Below the pieces are notes generated by a model, which was not told the origin of the DNA, made no database searches, and was given only the letters and a program-made list of their open reading frames with translations. DNA of 64,000 nucleotides from NCBI GenBank assembly GCA_003612485.1, contig RAZA01000004.1:124001-188000 (forward strand), in the 5' to 3' direction. The position numbers and the translations under genes are program-made. This DNA comes from a bacterium D16-50 (GTDB lineage Bacteria > Bacillota > Clostridia > Lachnospirales > Lachnospiraceae). Positions 55,423-64,000 of this stretch are shown here, one piece after another (position 1 is the stretch's first letter; each line of letters begins with the position of its first letter).

Positions 55423-55813
55423 ATTTTCTCCTTTTGAGCTGTCCGTACCCTCTGGGCGCAGCATGTCTATATGGAATTTCACTTGGCTATTATAGCATAA
55501 AACACATTTGGATGCATAGCACAAAAATCGGCGGCACAATAACCGCTGACACAAACTCCAGAAAATCCGTGATAATCCATTGTCAAATACAGCTGTTCAT
55601 GTTAGAATAAAACCAAAGCATAAAAATTTCTTTCATTCTGATGATGCATTCAAATATTCTATCATTTAACGGAAACTCTATGCTTTTTATCCAACATAAA
55701 AAATTGAAAGAGCAGGAGAGTTCATGCATATATGTCTGCATATATGTGTTGTATGGTGTTTTGGATGCAGTTTTGCAACTTCTCCTGAGGAAAATAGCAC
55801 AAGGAGGAGCAGA
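55423..55813. other. 391-base gap with the HAD promoter
   Basis: No coding frame. On the minus strand an extended -10, TGCTATAAT (55497-55489), lies 67 bases before the HAD gene. A GCATATATG motif occurs twice (about 55724, 55738) just ahead of the Rpn gene. The stretch from about 55560 to 55790 is AT-rich compared with the flanks. Confidence 0.45.
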
Positions 55814-56731
55814 ATGGAAATTGTCCTTCCGAAGCATGATTTTGTATTTAAGACATTGATGGAAAACAGCCGGATTAGGAAATATTTTATTAGTGATGTT
55901 CTGAATATACCGCCGGAGGAAATCAAATCAGTGAGGGTGTCGAATCCTTTCTTGTGGAAGCGCCGCATCAGGCACAAGCAGGGAATTCTGGACGTGTTGT
56001 TGATTTTGAATAATGATAGAAAGATCAATATTGAGCTGCAGGTGAGGAGGGTGAAGGATTGGGACGGAAGAACTCTTTTTTATCTATCCAAGATGTTCAC
56101 GGAGGATCTGCTGGCCGGACAGAATTATCGCAGGCTGAAAAAATGTGTCAGCATCAGCCTCTTGGACTTCAACATAGATGAAAGTCCAAAGTACCATAGG
56201 ATATACCGCATGCGGGATGAAAGCGGCAGTGAGTTTTCTGATCTGTTTGAGATACATATCGTGGAATTGAAGAAAAAGACAGATGGCGACGGGCGTATGG
56301 ATGACTGGATTCGATTTTTCAACGCGGATACGCAGGAGGATTTGCACATGATAAAAACAAAGAACCCCGGAGTGCAAGAGGCGATCAATGAAGTAGAGGT
56401 CATGAGTCTGGGAAAGACCCTGCGATGGCTTTACGAGTCCCGTCTGAAGGCGATTCGGGATCAAAACGCCAGAGACGACTATGTGCGGGATGAAGGGATT
56501 ATAATCGGGGAAACCAAAGGAAAAGCTGAAGGAAAAGCTTGTGCATTAATTGCGCAGGTCAGGTGTAAACGGAACAAAGAGGTATCCGTGGAGGATGCGG
56601 CAGAGATGCTGGAGCAGGAGGAGAGCCTGATCGGGAAAATATACGGGTTAATAGAAGTATATCCTCAATATGACGATTATGGTATATTTAAACTGTTGGA
56701 GTTTGAGGAAAAGCCTTCCGCTGATGAGTAA
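55814..56731 (+). CDS. Rpn-family PD-(D/E)XK nuclease/transposase-like protein
   Basis: A 305-residue protein of the Rpn/PDDEXK_2 transposase-related family. Residues about 1-120 hold the nuclease fold: LPKHDFVFKTLMEN, LDVLLILNNDRKINIELQV (D then ExQ), DWDGRTLFYLSKMF. The C-terminal part (GETKGKAEGKACAL) is a typical short repeat tail. Such proteins act in recombination or mobile-element activity, sometimes in many copies. ATG 55814 has AAGGAGGA upstream. The AT-rich leader suggests acquisition. Confidence 0.82.
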   Translation: MEIVLPKHDFVFKTLMENSRIRKYFISDVLNIPPEEIKSVRVSNPFLWKRRIRHKQGILDVLLILNNDRKINIELQVRRVKDWDGRTLFYLSKMFTEDLLAGQNYRRLKKCVSISLLDFNIDESPKYHRIYRMRDESGSEFSDLFEIHIVELKKKTDGDGRMDDWIRFFNADTQEDLHMIKTKNPGVQEAINEVEVMSLGKTLRWLYESRLKAIRDQNARDDYVRDEGIIIGETKGKAEGKACALIAQVRCKRNKEVSVEDAAEMLEQEESLIGKIYGLIEVYPQYDDYGIFKLLEFEEKPSADE

Positions 56732-56846
56732 AACAGCTGTTCCCGCTTCATTGATCTGAAAGCTTTCCCTTATAATCGCAGTGCCCTGTAAGCCTATGTA
56801 GGGTGGCCCTTGGGAGAAAGGCCCGGAGAAAAATTGCAATGGAGTC

Positions 56847-56876
56847 TTGGCACGGACGCAGTGTTCGTGTTATGAT
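56847..56876 (+). promoter_or_regulatory. Promoter of exodeoxyribonuclease III
   Basis: TTGGCA (56847-56852), 18-base spacer, TATGAT (56871-56876), about 85 bases before the start codon. Confidence 0.5.
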
Positions 56877-56961
56877 AGTGGGGAAATCATGGAGCGGGGC
56901 CGTCAGAACCCTTGTGTGGGTATCTTGTAAAGCGACCGCCGAAGGGAGCAGGGGTATGGGC

Positions 56962-57714
56962 ATGAAGTTGATATCATGGAATGTGAACGGCCTGCGGGCA
57001 TGTATGCAGAAGGGGTTTATGGACTTTTTCAGGCAGGTGGACGCGGATATTTTTTGTCTGCAGGAGACGAAGCTGCAGGCAGGACAAGTGGAGCTGGAGC
57101 TGCCGGGTTATCACCAATACTGGAATTACGCGGAGAAGAAAGGCTATTCGGGTACAGCTCTTTTTACCAAGCAGGAGCCGGTGAAGGTGACCTACGGCAT
57201 CGGGGTGGAGGAGCACGACCGCGAGGGCAGGGTGATCACGGCAGAATATCAGGAGTTTTTCTGCGTGACGGTCTATGTGCCCAATTCCCAACGAGAACTG
57301 ACCAGATTGGCCTACCGCATGGAGTGGGAGGAGGCCTTTCTTGGGTATATCAAAAAGCTGGAGGAGACCAAGCCTGTGATCTACTGCGGAGACCTGAACG
57401 TGGCCCATCAGGAGATCGATCTGAAGAATCCCAAGACAAATCACAACAACGCAGGCTTTACCGATGACGAGAGGAGATGCTTCGGCAAGGTTCTGGGGAG
57501 CGGATTCACGGACACTTTTCGCCATTTCTATCCGGATCTGACGGGGGCCTATTCCTGGTGGTCTTATATGGGACAGGCCAGAGCCAGAAATACGGGGTGG
57601 CGTATAGATTATTTCGTTGTATCGAAAATTCTGGAGGAAAAGCTGGAGGACGCAAAGATACACAGCGCGGTACTGGGATCCGACCACTGTCCCGTGGAGC
57701 TGGATCTGAAGTAG
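56962..57714 (+). CDS. xth: Exodeoxyribonuclease III
   Basis: A 250-residue AP endonuclease/3'-exonuclease. It opens [20 protein letters not shown], has [11 protein letters not shown] (Glu), [14 protein letters not shown] (Asp-x-Asn), [18 protein letters not shown] and the final [10 protein letters not shown] (Asp-His). ATG 56956 is two codons upstream; AGGGG sits 7 bases from 56962, so I use 56962. It repairs abasic sites and is next to other DNA repair genes at this end of the window. Confidence 0.95.
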   Translation: MKLISWNVNGLRACMQKGFMDFFRQVDADIFCLQETKLQAGQVELELPGYHQYWNYAEKKGYSGTALFTKQEPVKVTYGIGVEEHDREGRVITAEYQEFFCVTVYVPNSQRELTRLAYRMEWEEAFLGYIKKLEETKPVIYCGDLNVAHQEIDLKNPKTNHNNAGFTDDERRCFGKVLGSGFTDTFRHFYPDLTGAYSWWSYMGQARARNTGWRIDYFVVSKILEEKLEDAKIHSAVLGSDHCPVELDLK

Positions 57715-57793
57715 ACAAAGGCAGTGCCGAGGGGGGAGCGCTCGGGGGTGCAGCCAGTGGGCGAAGATCATCGCTGATGAGCATAAAAAACAC

Positions 57794-57823
57794 TTGACGC
57801 TGCCCTCTTATATTACCTATAAT
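57794..57823 (+). promoter_or_regulatory. Sigma-A promoter of the ankyrin genes
   Basis: TTGACG (57794-57799), 18-base spacer, TATAAT (57818-57823). Transcription would begin near 57830, 134 bases before the first ankyrin gene. Confidence 0.8.
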
Positions 57824-57829
57824 AGAAGT

Positions 57830-57963
57830 AACATAAGCCCGGCATGCCGCTGGTGATTCATGGGGCATGACGGGCCGTTTTGCATTGGGGGCGGCAGGAC
57901 TTTGTAAAAGGCGATGTCCGTTTCCCCCGGAAGAACACAATGGGGATCAGGAGGTAAGAACAA
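57830..57963 (+). promoter_or_regulatory. Structured leader of the ankyrin genes
   Basis: An 11-bp interrupted stem GCCCG-g-CATGCC / GGCATG-a-CGGGC (57837-57848, 57864-57875) is followed by CGTTTTGC, a terminator-like end. GGGGG (about 57887) could pair with CCCCC (about 57927), with GGAC/GTCC inside, giving an alternative fold. This suggests attenuation, but the evidence is only from base pairing. Confidence 0.45.
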
Positions 57964-58938
57964 ATGGAAAAGCTGTTGCTGAAGGCTTGCCAGAACGGAC
58001 AGAAGGGCGTGGTGACCGCATTCCTGAAAAAGGATGGCATCAACGTCAATGCGGTGGACGAGACGGGGCAGGCCCCCATCCATTATGCATGTCAGAGAGG
58101 CTATAGGGACATTGTAAAGATGCTGCTGGACAAAGGCGCGGATGCGAACGTCATATCCAATACCAGCGTCACGCCCCTGCACATGGCTGCCAGATCAGGA
58201 AATAAGGAGATCGTAGGTATGCTGGTGGATGCCGGCGCAGATATCAATGCCACCGACAAGCAGGGAAAGAGCGTGGTGGTATACGGCGTGGAGGCCAGAA
58301 AGGTGGATGCGGTGAAGCATCTGGTTTCCCTTGGGGCCGATGTGAGCCTGAAGGACAATTCGGACCGCACGGCGCTGGACTATGCGACGGCGCTGGGGCT
58401 GACGCAGCTGCTGGGAGATTTGTCTGGAGAAGGCGCTCAAAGCGCTGACGCATACGGCAACACACCTCTTCACCAGTCCTGCTACAACGGACAGAGCGAG
58501 GTTGTAAAGACAATGCTGTCGGCTGGAAATGCGGACATTAATGCCACAAACGACGAGGGCATGACGCCGCTGTACTTTGCTGTGATGCAGAACAATCTGC
58601 TGATAGCGGAGCTTCTGCTGGAAGCCGGGGCGGATGTGAACGTCAGGGACAACGACGGGGATGCGCCTCTGCATCTTGCCGCCGAAAACGAGAACGAATA
58701 CATCACGAAAAAGCTTCTGGCCCATGGAGCCAATATCAATGAGCGCAATGGGGAGGGGGAGACGGCCCTGATCATAGCAGCCAAGGCCGGGAACAATTAT
58801 ATAGTGGGCGTGCTTCTGGAGAACGGAGCAGACCACAGCTATGCGGATCTCAGCGAGCACACGGCGCTTTACTACGCCACCGAGGCCGGCAGCAACGACA
58901 TTGTGGAGAAGCTGATTATGGCCGGCGCAGAGGAATAA
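57964..58938 (+). CDS. Ankyrin-repeat protein, 324 residues
   Basis: A cytosolic-looking protein made of nine to ten ankyrin repeats with no signal peptide. Repeat cores are visible, such as TPLHMAARSGNKEIVGMLVD, APLHLAAENENEYITKKLLA and TALIIAAKAGNNYIVGVLLE, each about 33 residues. Ankyrin arrays bind proteins; no enzymatic domain is attached. AGGAGG precedes ATG. The neighbour 3' to it is a second, larger ankyrin protein, so the two form a pair from one promoter. Confidence 0.9.
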   Translation: MEKLLLKACQNGQKGVVTAFLKKDGINVNAVDETGQAPIHYACQRGYRDIVKMLLDKGADANVISNTSVTPLHMAARSGNKEIVGMLVDAGADINATDKQGKSVVVYGVEARKVDAVKHLVSLGADVSLKDNSDRTALDYATALGLTQLLGDLSGEGAQSADAYGNTPLHQSCYNGQSEVVKTMLSAGNADINATNDEGMTPLYFAVMQNNLLIAELLLEAGADVNVRDNDGDAPLHLAAENENEYITKKLLAHGANINERNGEGETALIIAAKAGNNYIVGVLLENGADHSYADLSEHTALYYATEAGSNDIVEKLIMAGAEE

Positions 58939-59004
58939 GGGCGGTATAAATAAAGGTTCAAAGAACTTTAGGCAGCAGGAAACAAAAAATAAGGAGTCAT
59001 GGAA

Positions 59005-61131
59005 ATGGACAGTATAGAACTGGCAAAAACATTGGTGGAATACAGCAGATGGAATCGGGGAAAATGCGTCCCTTGGTGGAATGCGGATATGGACGATCCC
59101 ATGTATAAGTACAATTATCTGACGAAGGAGGAGATAGACGCCGTACTGGAAGGCGTGGCGGCCTGCACCGTGGAGGAGCTGTCCGCTGGGGCTGGCTCTA
59201 CGGGACTGACCATGTTCCATCTGCTGGTGTGGTGCGGCTTATACGAAGGTGCAGAGAGCGCTCTGAAGAAGGGTGTGGATGCGAACCTTCCCGGAACGGG
59301 GGCCTGCCAGGGGGTGACGCCGTTGATGACAGCCTGCTATCGGGGGAATGAAAAGATGGTCAGACTGTTTCTGGACAATGGTGCCAACAGCGGCTTATGT
59401 GACAAGAAGGGAAGAAATGCTTTTCATTATCTGGCATGTATGCGTATGCACGGCGATTTGGCCAATTCCTATGACGGCCAGCGCGGCTGCATAAGACAGA
59501 GGAGATCCATAGCCGGACTGCTTTCCGGGGATGTCAATGCCGCTGACGAAGAGGGAGTGACTCCTTTTCAGGCTCTTTTCAGGGATGATGAGGGCAACCT
59601 TTCCTGGGCGCTGTCAAAGGAATACATAGCCAAGGGCGCAGATCTGAGCTGCATGGATTCGGAGGGGAATTCCCTTCTCATGAGGGCCGTGCAGTCCAAC
59701 CATTTCACGGCGGCCTGCGCCCTCATGGAGGCGGCTCCGGAGCTGGTGAATCTGCCGAACGAGGAGGGAACAACCCCTCTGCATCTTGCCGCCCAATATA
59801 AGATAGAGATCTGCATGGCGCTTTTGGACAAAAAGGCGGATAAAAACGCTGCGGACAAAAAGGGCGTGACCCCCAAGGACATGGCGCTGGAGAGCGGGAA
59901 CGGAGATTATAAGCAGCTTTTCACCTCAGGCAGGCTGAAGCTGAACTCCCTGAGCAATATGACCGGCAACGCCTTTGCGGGAGCAGAGAAAAAGGATCAG
60001 CTGGAAAAGGCCTTGTATCTGACCGGAAAGCTGATCCGTGAGGTGGATCCGGACGATGACGAAGAGATGGGGATGATCGAGGGTATTCTGCACAATGCCT
60101 TGATCAACGACGAGGAATGTCTGGCGCTGGAGATGATGGTAAAGGGCGGTATCGATTTGACCGCGCCCATTCATAGAGGCGGTTCCGTGGAATGTATTCG
60201 GGACAAGTGCCTCACCGGAAACGGCGGGGTGAAGGTGATTAAGAAGTTCATGGAGATGGGTCTTGACATGGATCAGGCTCTGATCAAGGGCAGGACGCCG
60301 GCCAATATCGTGGCGTCCGGACAGGAAAGGAACATGTGGGGCCGGAAGAAGGACGATTATTTCGAGGAGGCGGCCAAGTTTTTCTCCAAGGAATCCATGG
60401 AGCAGGTGGATGACGAGGGAACCACGGCGGTGCATCAGGCTGCATGGCGGAATCATGTGGATATGCTGAGGGTAATGATCGAGAAGGGCGTGGATGTGAA
60501 CATCGCTGAGGACGAGCCTGCAGAGGCAGGCAACACGCCTCTCCATGAGGCCTGCGCCCGAGGCAATGTACAGGTGGTGGAGCTTCTGATGAAGTCCGGC
60601 GCCGACGACGCCCTGCTGAATGTGGACGGGGAGACGGCGGCCCATCTTCTTATGAAGAAAAGAGTGTACGGCGGGGATATGCGGACGGAGGAGAGAACGG
60701 CCATTCTGGAGGCGTTAGAGCATGTGGACGTACCGGGGGCAGGCGGCAGAACGCCTTTGCTGGAGATGCTGCAGCAGAGGGAGGTGTATCATAAGGAAGA
60801 CCTTCTCTCCGTGCTGCTGGACAAAAACGTGGACGTAAACCATAGGGACGATAGGGGCAATACGGCTCTGATCATCGCCATGGACAATCAGGGGCGCAAG
60901 GGGATCGTGAAGGAACTGATACGGGCCGGGGCGGATGTGAACGCGGAGAACAGAAACGGCGATACGGCTCTGCATATGGCGCTGAGGTGGGGCGATCAGG
61001 AATCAGCGATTTTCATGATCAAAAAGGGAGCAGACTACAATCATGCCAACAATGCCGGGGTTACTCCGGTACAGCTTGCCGTGGAGAGGGGATATGACAC
61101 GGTGCTGGGGCTCATGACGGACATTCAGTAA
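59005..61131 (+). CDS. Ankyrin-repeat protein, 708 residues
   Basis: A larger ankyrin protein, about 60 bases after the first. It begins with a non-repeat region (MDSIELAKTLVEYSRWNRG, then PWWNADMDDPMYKYNYL), then a first ankyrin block (about residues 70-290), a helical middle (about 300-430) and a second block (about 450-708) with TPLHEACARGNVQVVELLMK and TALHMALRWGDQESAIFMI. No signal peptide is visible. GGAG at 58993 is 8 bases from ATG 59005 and only 2 from ATG 58999, so 59005 is favoured. Partner and role unknown. Confidence 0.88.
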   Translation: MDSIELAKTLVEYSRWNRGKCVPWWNADMDDPMYKYNYLTKEEIDAVLEGVAACTVEELSAGAGSTGLTMFHLLVWCGLYEGAESALKKGVDANLPGTGACQGVTPLMTACYRGNEKMVRLFLDNGANSGLCDKKGRNAFHYLACMRMHGDLANSYDGQRGCIRQRRSIAGLLSGDVNAADEEGVTPFQALFRDDEGNLSWALSKEYIAKGADLSCMDSEGNSLLMRAVQSNHFTAACALMEAAPELVNLPNEEGTTPLHLAAQYKIEICMALLDKKADKNAADKKGVTPKDMALESGNGDYKQLFTSGRLKLNSLSNMTGNAFAGAEKKDQLEKALYLTGKLIREVDPDDDEEMGMIEGILHNALINDEECLALEMMVKGGIDLTAPIHRGGSVECIRDKCLTGNGGVKVIKKFMEMGLDMDQALIKGRTPANIVASGQERNMWGRKKDDYFEEAAKFFSKESMEQVDDEGTTAVHQAAWRNHVDMLRVMIEKGVDVNIAEDEPAEAGNTPLHEACARGNVQVVELLMKSGADDALLNVDGETAAHLLMKKRVYGGDMRTEERTAILEALEHVDVPGAGGRTPLLEMLQQREVYHKEDLLSVLLDKNVDVNHRDDRGNTALIIAMDNQGRKGIVKELIRAGADVNAENRNGDTALHMALRWGDQESAIFMIKKGADYNHANNAGVTPVQLAVERGYDTVLGLMTDIQ

Positions 61132-61148
61132 GAATTGCTGCAAGGATG

Positions 61149-61184
61149 AAAAGGCGGTGGGAGAGATTTTCCCATCGCCTTTTG
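61149..61184 (+). terminator. Terminator after the ankyrin genes
   Basis: AAAAGGCGGTGGGA (61149-61162) pairs with TCCCATCGCCTTTT (61170-61183) with one G-T pair, 7-base loop, ending in TTTT. Confidence 0.75.
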
Positions 61185-61203
61185 GGAGAGGAGGGCGCGG
61201 GAC

Positions 61204-61914
61204 ATGGGAGCTGGGGCAGCTTTGGGGCAAAAAAAGAGGCTTGGCCGGAGTTTTTTTGCCAGAGACGGCATTACGGTGGCCAGAGAGCTTCTGGGAAAAA
61301 TTCTGGTGCATGAGAGTTCTCTGGGTGAAATTCGGGGCGTCATCACGGAGGTTGAGAGTTATATGGGGGAGACTGACAAGGGCGCTCATACCTATGGAGG
61401 AAGGCGTACAAAACGCACGGAGCCCATGTACCATGCAGGGGGAACCTCCTATGTGTACCTGATTTACGGCATGTACAGCTGCATGAACATTGCGGCCATG
61501 AAGAAGGACGTGCCTCAGGCTGTGCTGCTGCGGAGCGTGGTGCCGGCGGACGAGGAATCCCGAAGGCGGATGCTTGCCCTGCGGCTGGAGGAGCTGAATG
61601 AGAGGCAGGCCAAGAAGGGCGGGAATCCTTACAACGAGGGAAACTGTCCTGCCTCCCTGAAAAAACATCTGGCGGACGGTCCGGGAAAGCTGTGCATTGC
61701 CATGGGCATTACGAGGGCGGACAATGATGTGGATATGGTGAAGAGCAAAAGCTTTTATGTGACGGAGGGGGTTGAGCCCAGTCAGATTCTGGCGGGAAAG
61801 AGGATAGGCATTGACTATGCGGAGGAGGCTGCGGATTATCTTTGGCGGTTCTATCTGGATGTGAAGGGCGAGGGATGGGCCAAAGAGGGGGCCTATGGGA
61901 GAGGTGGAGAATGA
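61204..61914 (+). CDS. mpg: 3-methyladenine DNA glycosylase (AAG/Mpg family)
   Basis: A 236-residue glycosylase that removes alkylated purines. Its core is ITVARELLGKILVH, ITEVESYMGETDKGAHTYGG (catalytic Glu), MYHAGGTSYVYLIYGMY and LLRSVVPAD, with LADGPGKLCIAMGI towards the end. AGGAGGG precedes ATG 61204. The stop overlaps the next start (ATGA at 61911), so addB is translationally coupled to it. Confidence 0.93.
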   Translation: MGAGAALGQKKRLGRSFFARDGITVARELLGKILVHESSLGEIRGVITEVESYMGETDKGAHTYGGRRTKRTEPMYHAGGTSYVYLIYGMYSCMNIAAMKKDVPQAVLLRSVVPADEESRRRMLALRLEELNERQAKKGGNPYNEGNCPASLKKHLADGPGKLCIAMGITRADNDVDMVKSKSFYVTEGVEPSQILAGKRIGIDYAEEAADYLWRFYLDVKGEGWAKEGAYGRGGE

Positions 61915-64000
61915 GTCTACAATTTTATTTCGGCCCTTCCGGGGCAGGCAAGAGCAGAACGATCTATGAGGAGATCACCAGACGGGCAGAGGAAAACCCA
62001 AAGCAGAATTTCCTGATTATCGTGCCGGACCAGTTTACCATGGAGACACAGAAGGAACTGGTGCTTTTGAATGGAAAAGGGGGCATTTTAAACATTGACG
62101 TACTGAGCTTCGGGCGTTTGGGCCATCGGATACTGGAGGAAGTGGGAGGACAAGAGATTCCTGTGCTTGACGATACGGGGAAGAGTCTGGTGCTTCAGAA
62201 GGTGGCGGCCAACCTGAAGCAGGAGCTGCCCGTTCTGGGAAGCTTTCTCCATAGGCAGGGATATATCCATGAGGTGAAGAGCGCCATTTCGGAATTCCTG
62301 CAGTACGGCATAGGTACCGGGGATGTGGAAAAGCTGATTGCGTTTGCGCAAAAGAGAGGGGCGCTGGTACAGAAGCTGAAGGATCTGGAGACACTCTACA
62401 AGGGCTTCATGGAATATATTCACGGAAATTTCATCACCACGGAGGAGAAGCTGGACGTGCTGGGGCGCTCCCTCCACAAGTCCAAGCTTCTGCCGGGGAG
62501 TGTGGCGGTATTCGACGGCTTTACGGGTTTCACGCCTATTCAGGCCAGAGTGATCGGAGAACTGATGGGGCTGTGCGGTGAGGTCATAGTTACATTGACC
62601 ATGGGGGCGGGTGAGGACCCTTATGTACAGGACGGGGAGCAGAGGCTTTTTTATCTGAGCAAGAAGACAGCGGCAGATCTGAGCAGACTGGCGGAGAATG
62701 GGAGGGTCGGGCGGAAGCGGGATGTGTTTGTTTTGCCCCGGAGGACGGAAGGGCCGGAGACTGACAAGATGAGCGCAGCGCTTTCAAGGGGGGAGGGCCG
62801 GATGGAGATTCTGCAAAATCCGGCAGATAACGGCAAGGCTTGCGCCCTATGCCATCTGGAGAATAATTTGTTTCGGTATCGCACCCGTCCTTGGGAGAGG
62901 GAGCAGCAGGCCATACGGATTTTTGAGACTACCGCCCCCCGGGAGGAGGTGCATCAGGCGGGACTTGAGATCTGCAGACTGGTGAGAGAAGAGGGCCTTG
63001 CCTTCCGGGATATCGCCATTATTATGGGGGATCTGGAGGGGTATGCCCCCCATGTGGAGACGGAATTTGCCAAGATGGGGATTCCCTGCTATATCGACAG
63101 AACCAGAGGGATCGTGCTGAATCCCATGATCGAGTATATAAAGAGCGCTCTGGGGCTGTATGTCAGGGATTTCTCCTATGAGACGGTATTTCATTATCTG
63201 CGCAGCGGACTGGCGGATCTGTCATGGGAGGAGGTTGACCGGCTGGAAAATTACTGTCTGCAGACTGGGGTCAAGGGGTATCGCAGCTACAGCCGCCTCT
63301 TTACCCGCAAGACCTCTGACATGGAAAAGGACGAGGAGGCATTGCTGGAGATCAATTCCCTGAGACAGCGCATGATGGAGCAGGTGGAGATGCTTCACGG
63401 CGGGAAGGGGACGGTCAGGGAGTATGTGGACAGACTGTATGATTTTTTGGTGACAAATCAGGTGCAGCAGAAGCTGGCGGTCTGGCAGGAGAGATTCGAG
63501 GCTTCGGGGGAGCTTGTGAGAGCCAAGGAATATGCCCAGATCTATAGGCTGGTGATGGAGCTTCTGGATCAGATCTATGCCCTTCTGGGGGATGAGACCA
63601 TCTCCCTGAAGGAATTCTTGGAGATTCTGGAGGCGGGCTTCGGTGAGATTCAGGTGGGAACCATTCCCCAGAATGTGGACAGGGTGCTGGTGGGAGACAT
63701 GGAACGAACCCGGCTGAAGCAGGTAAAGGTCTTGTTCTTTCTGGGGGTAAACGACGGCAATATTCCAAAGGCGGCCTCCAAAGGGGGCATTATCTCCGAT
63801 ATGGACAGAGAGTTTCTGCGGGAATCCCAGCTGGAGCTGGCCCCCAGCCCCAGACAGCAGATGTATATACAGCGCTTTTACCTATACCTGAATATGACGA
63901 AGCCCTCCCAGAGGCTTTACCTGACCTACTCCAAGGTAAACAACGGGGGGAAATCCATTCGTCCGGCTTATCTGGTGGAGGTGGTGAGACGGCTGTATCC
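61911..64000 (+). CDS. addB: Helicase-nuclease AddAB subunit B, truncated by the window end
   Basis: The frame is open from ATG 61911 to the last base, about 696 residues. It starts MSLQFYFGPSGAGKSRTIYE (Walker A-like P loop), then LIIVPDQFTMETQKELV and FGRLGHRILEE, the AddB N-terminus; later GEVIVTLTMGAGEDP, YIDRTRGIVLNPMIEYI and DMERTRLKQVKVLFFLGVND. AddB acts with AddA in double-strand break processing and Chi recognition; the C-terminal iron-sulfur nuclease domain lies outside. addA is expected just downstream. Confidence 0.93.
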   Translation, partial: MSLQFYFGPSGAGKSRTIYEEITRRAEENPKQNFLIIVPDQFTMETQKELVLLNGKGGILNIDVLSFGRLGHRILEEVGGQEIPVLDDTGKSLVLQKVAANLKQELPVLGSFLHRQGYIHEVKSAISEFLQYGIGTGDVEKLIAFAQKRGALVQKLKDLETLYKGFMEYIHGNFITTEEKLDVLGRSLHKSKLLPGSVAVFDGFTGFTPIQARVIGELMGLCGEVIVTLTMGAGEDPYVQDGEQRLFYLSKKTAADLSRLAENGRVGRKRDVFVLPRRTEGPETDKMSAALSRGEGRMEILQNPADNGKACALCHLENNLFRYRTRPWEREQQAIRIFETTAPREEVHQAGLEICRLVREEGLAFRDIAIIMGDLEGYAPHVETEFAKMGIPCYIDRTRGIVLNPMIEYIKSALGLYVRDFSYETVFHYLRSGLADLSWEEVDRLENYCLQTGVKGYRSYSRLFTRKTSDMEKDEEALLEINSLRQRMMEQVEMLHGGKGTVREYVDRLYDFLVTNQVQQKLAVWQERFEASGELVRAKEYAQIYRLVMELLDQIYALLGDETISLKEFLEILEAGFGEIQVGTIPQNVDRVLVGDMERTRLKQVKVLFFLGVNDGNIPKAASKGGIISDMDREFLRESQLELAPSPRQQMYIQRFYLYLNMTKPSQRLYLTYSKVNNGGKSIRPAYLVEVVRRLY

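Overview
The window looks like chromosomal DNA from a Gram-positive, low-redundancy Clostridia genome, most likely a gut Lachnospiraceae. Reasons: AGGAGG-type ribosome sites, sigma-A promoters with 17-18 base spacers, T-box and ZTP riboswitches, GatCAB, the dapF/dapL lysine route, a solo AICAR transformylase with a PurO-type IMP cyclohydrolase, and AddB recombination. The base composition is close to half G+C. The species cannot be fixed from the sequence alone. Nearly all genes run on the + strand. I see no rRNA, tRNA, CRISPR array, intact insertion sequence or prophage.

Region by region. 1-8.5 kb: the distal part of a Tad/Flp pilus locus (TadC-like platform end, small Flp-type pilin, two pseudopilin-like proteins, CpaB/RcpC-like SAF protein), broken by the remains of a sugar-type solute-binding protein gene, followed by a lipoprotein, a 1132-residue secreted glycine-rich protein and a divergent prepilin peptidase. 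8.6-14.4 kb: glycosyltransferase, DUF368 lipid-carrier transporter, methyltransferase, Hsp33, NAD synthetase. 14.5-18.4 kb: membrane protein (-), dapF-dapL, acyltransferase. 18.5-22.1 kb: gatC-gatA-gatB. 22-25.3 kb: two membrane proteins and guaB. 25.4-26.2 kb: a lone divergent flagellin (-). 26.4-28.9 kb: a ZTP riboswitch controlling purO and purH. 29-37.9 kb: glycosidase-like lipoprotein, glutaminyl-tRNA synthetase, DUF2225 protein, MocR-type regulator, TetR regulator, Cys-rich DUF6062-like protein. 38-44.9 kb: MBOAT plus SGNH acylation pair, uracil permease, M19 dipeptidase, membrane protein. 45.6-46.4 kb: no convincing gene but a promoter, many nested helices and a strong terminator, which I read as a structured non-coding RNA of about 550 nt. 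46.4-55.4 kb: MutS2-like ATPase, XRE regulator, ABC exporter, T-box-controlled tyrS, DegV, HAD phosphatase. 55.8-64 kb: Rpn-type nuclease, exonuclease III, two ankyrin-repeat proteins behind a structured leader, 3-methyladenine glycosylase and the start of addB.

How the parts connect. Purine supply is concentrated in guaB, the ZTP-controlled purO/purH pair and uraA-type uptake. Translation charging is covered by GatCAB, GlnRS and TyrRS. DNA repair genes cluster at the right end (Rpn nuclease, ExoIII, AAG glycosylase, AddB). Surface functions are the Tad locus, the glycine-rich protein and the MBOAT/SGNH pair. The most interesting unexplained features are the structured RNA at 45.8-46.36 kb, the ankyrin pair with its hairpin leader, and the lone flagellin with a housekeeping promoter.
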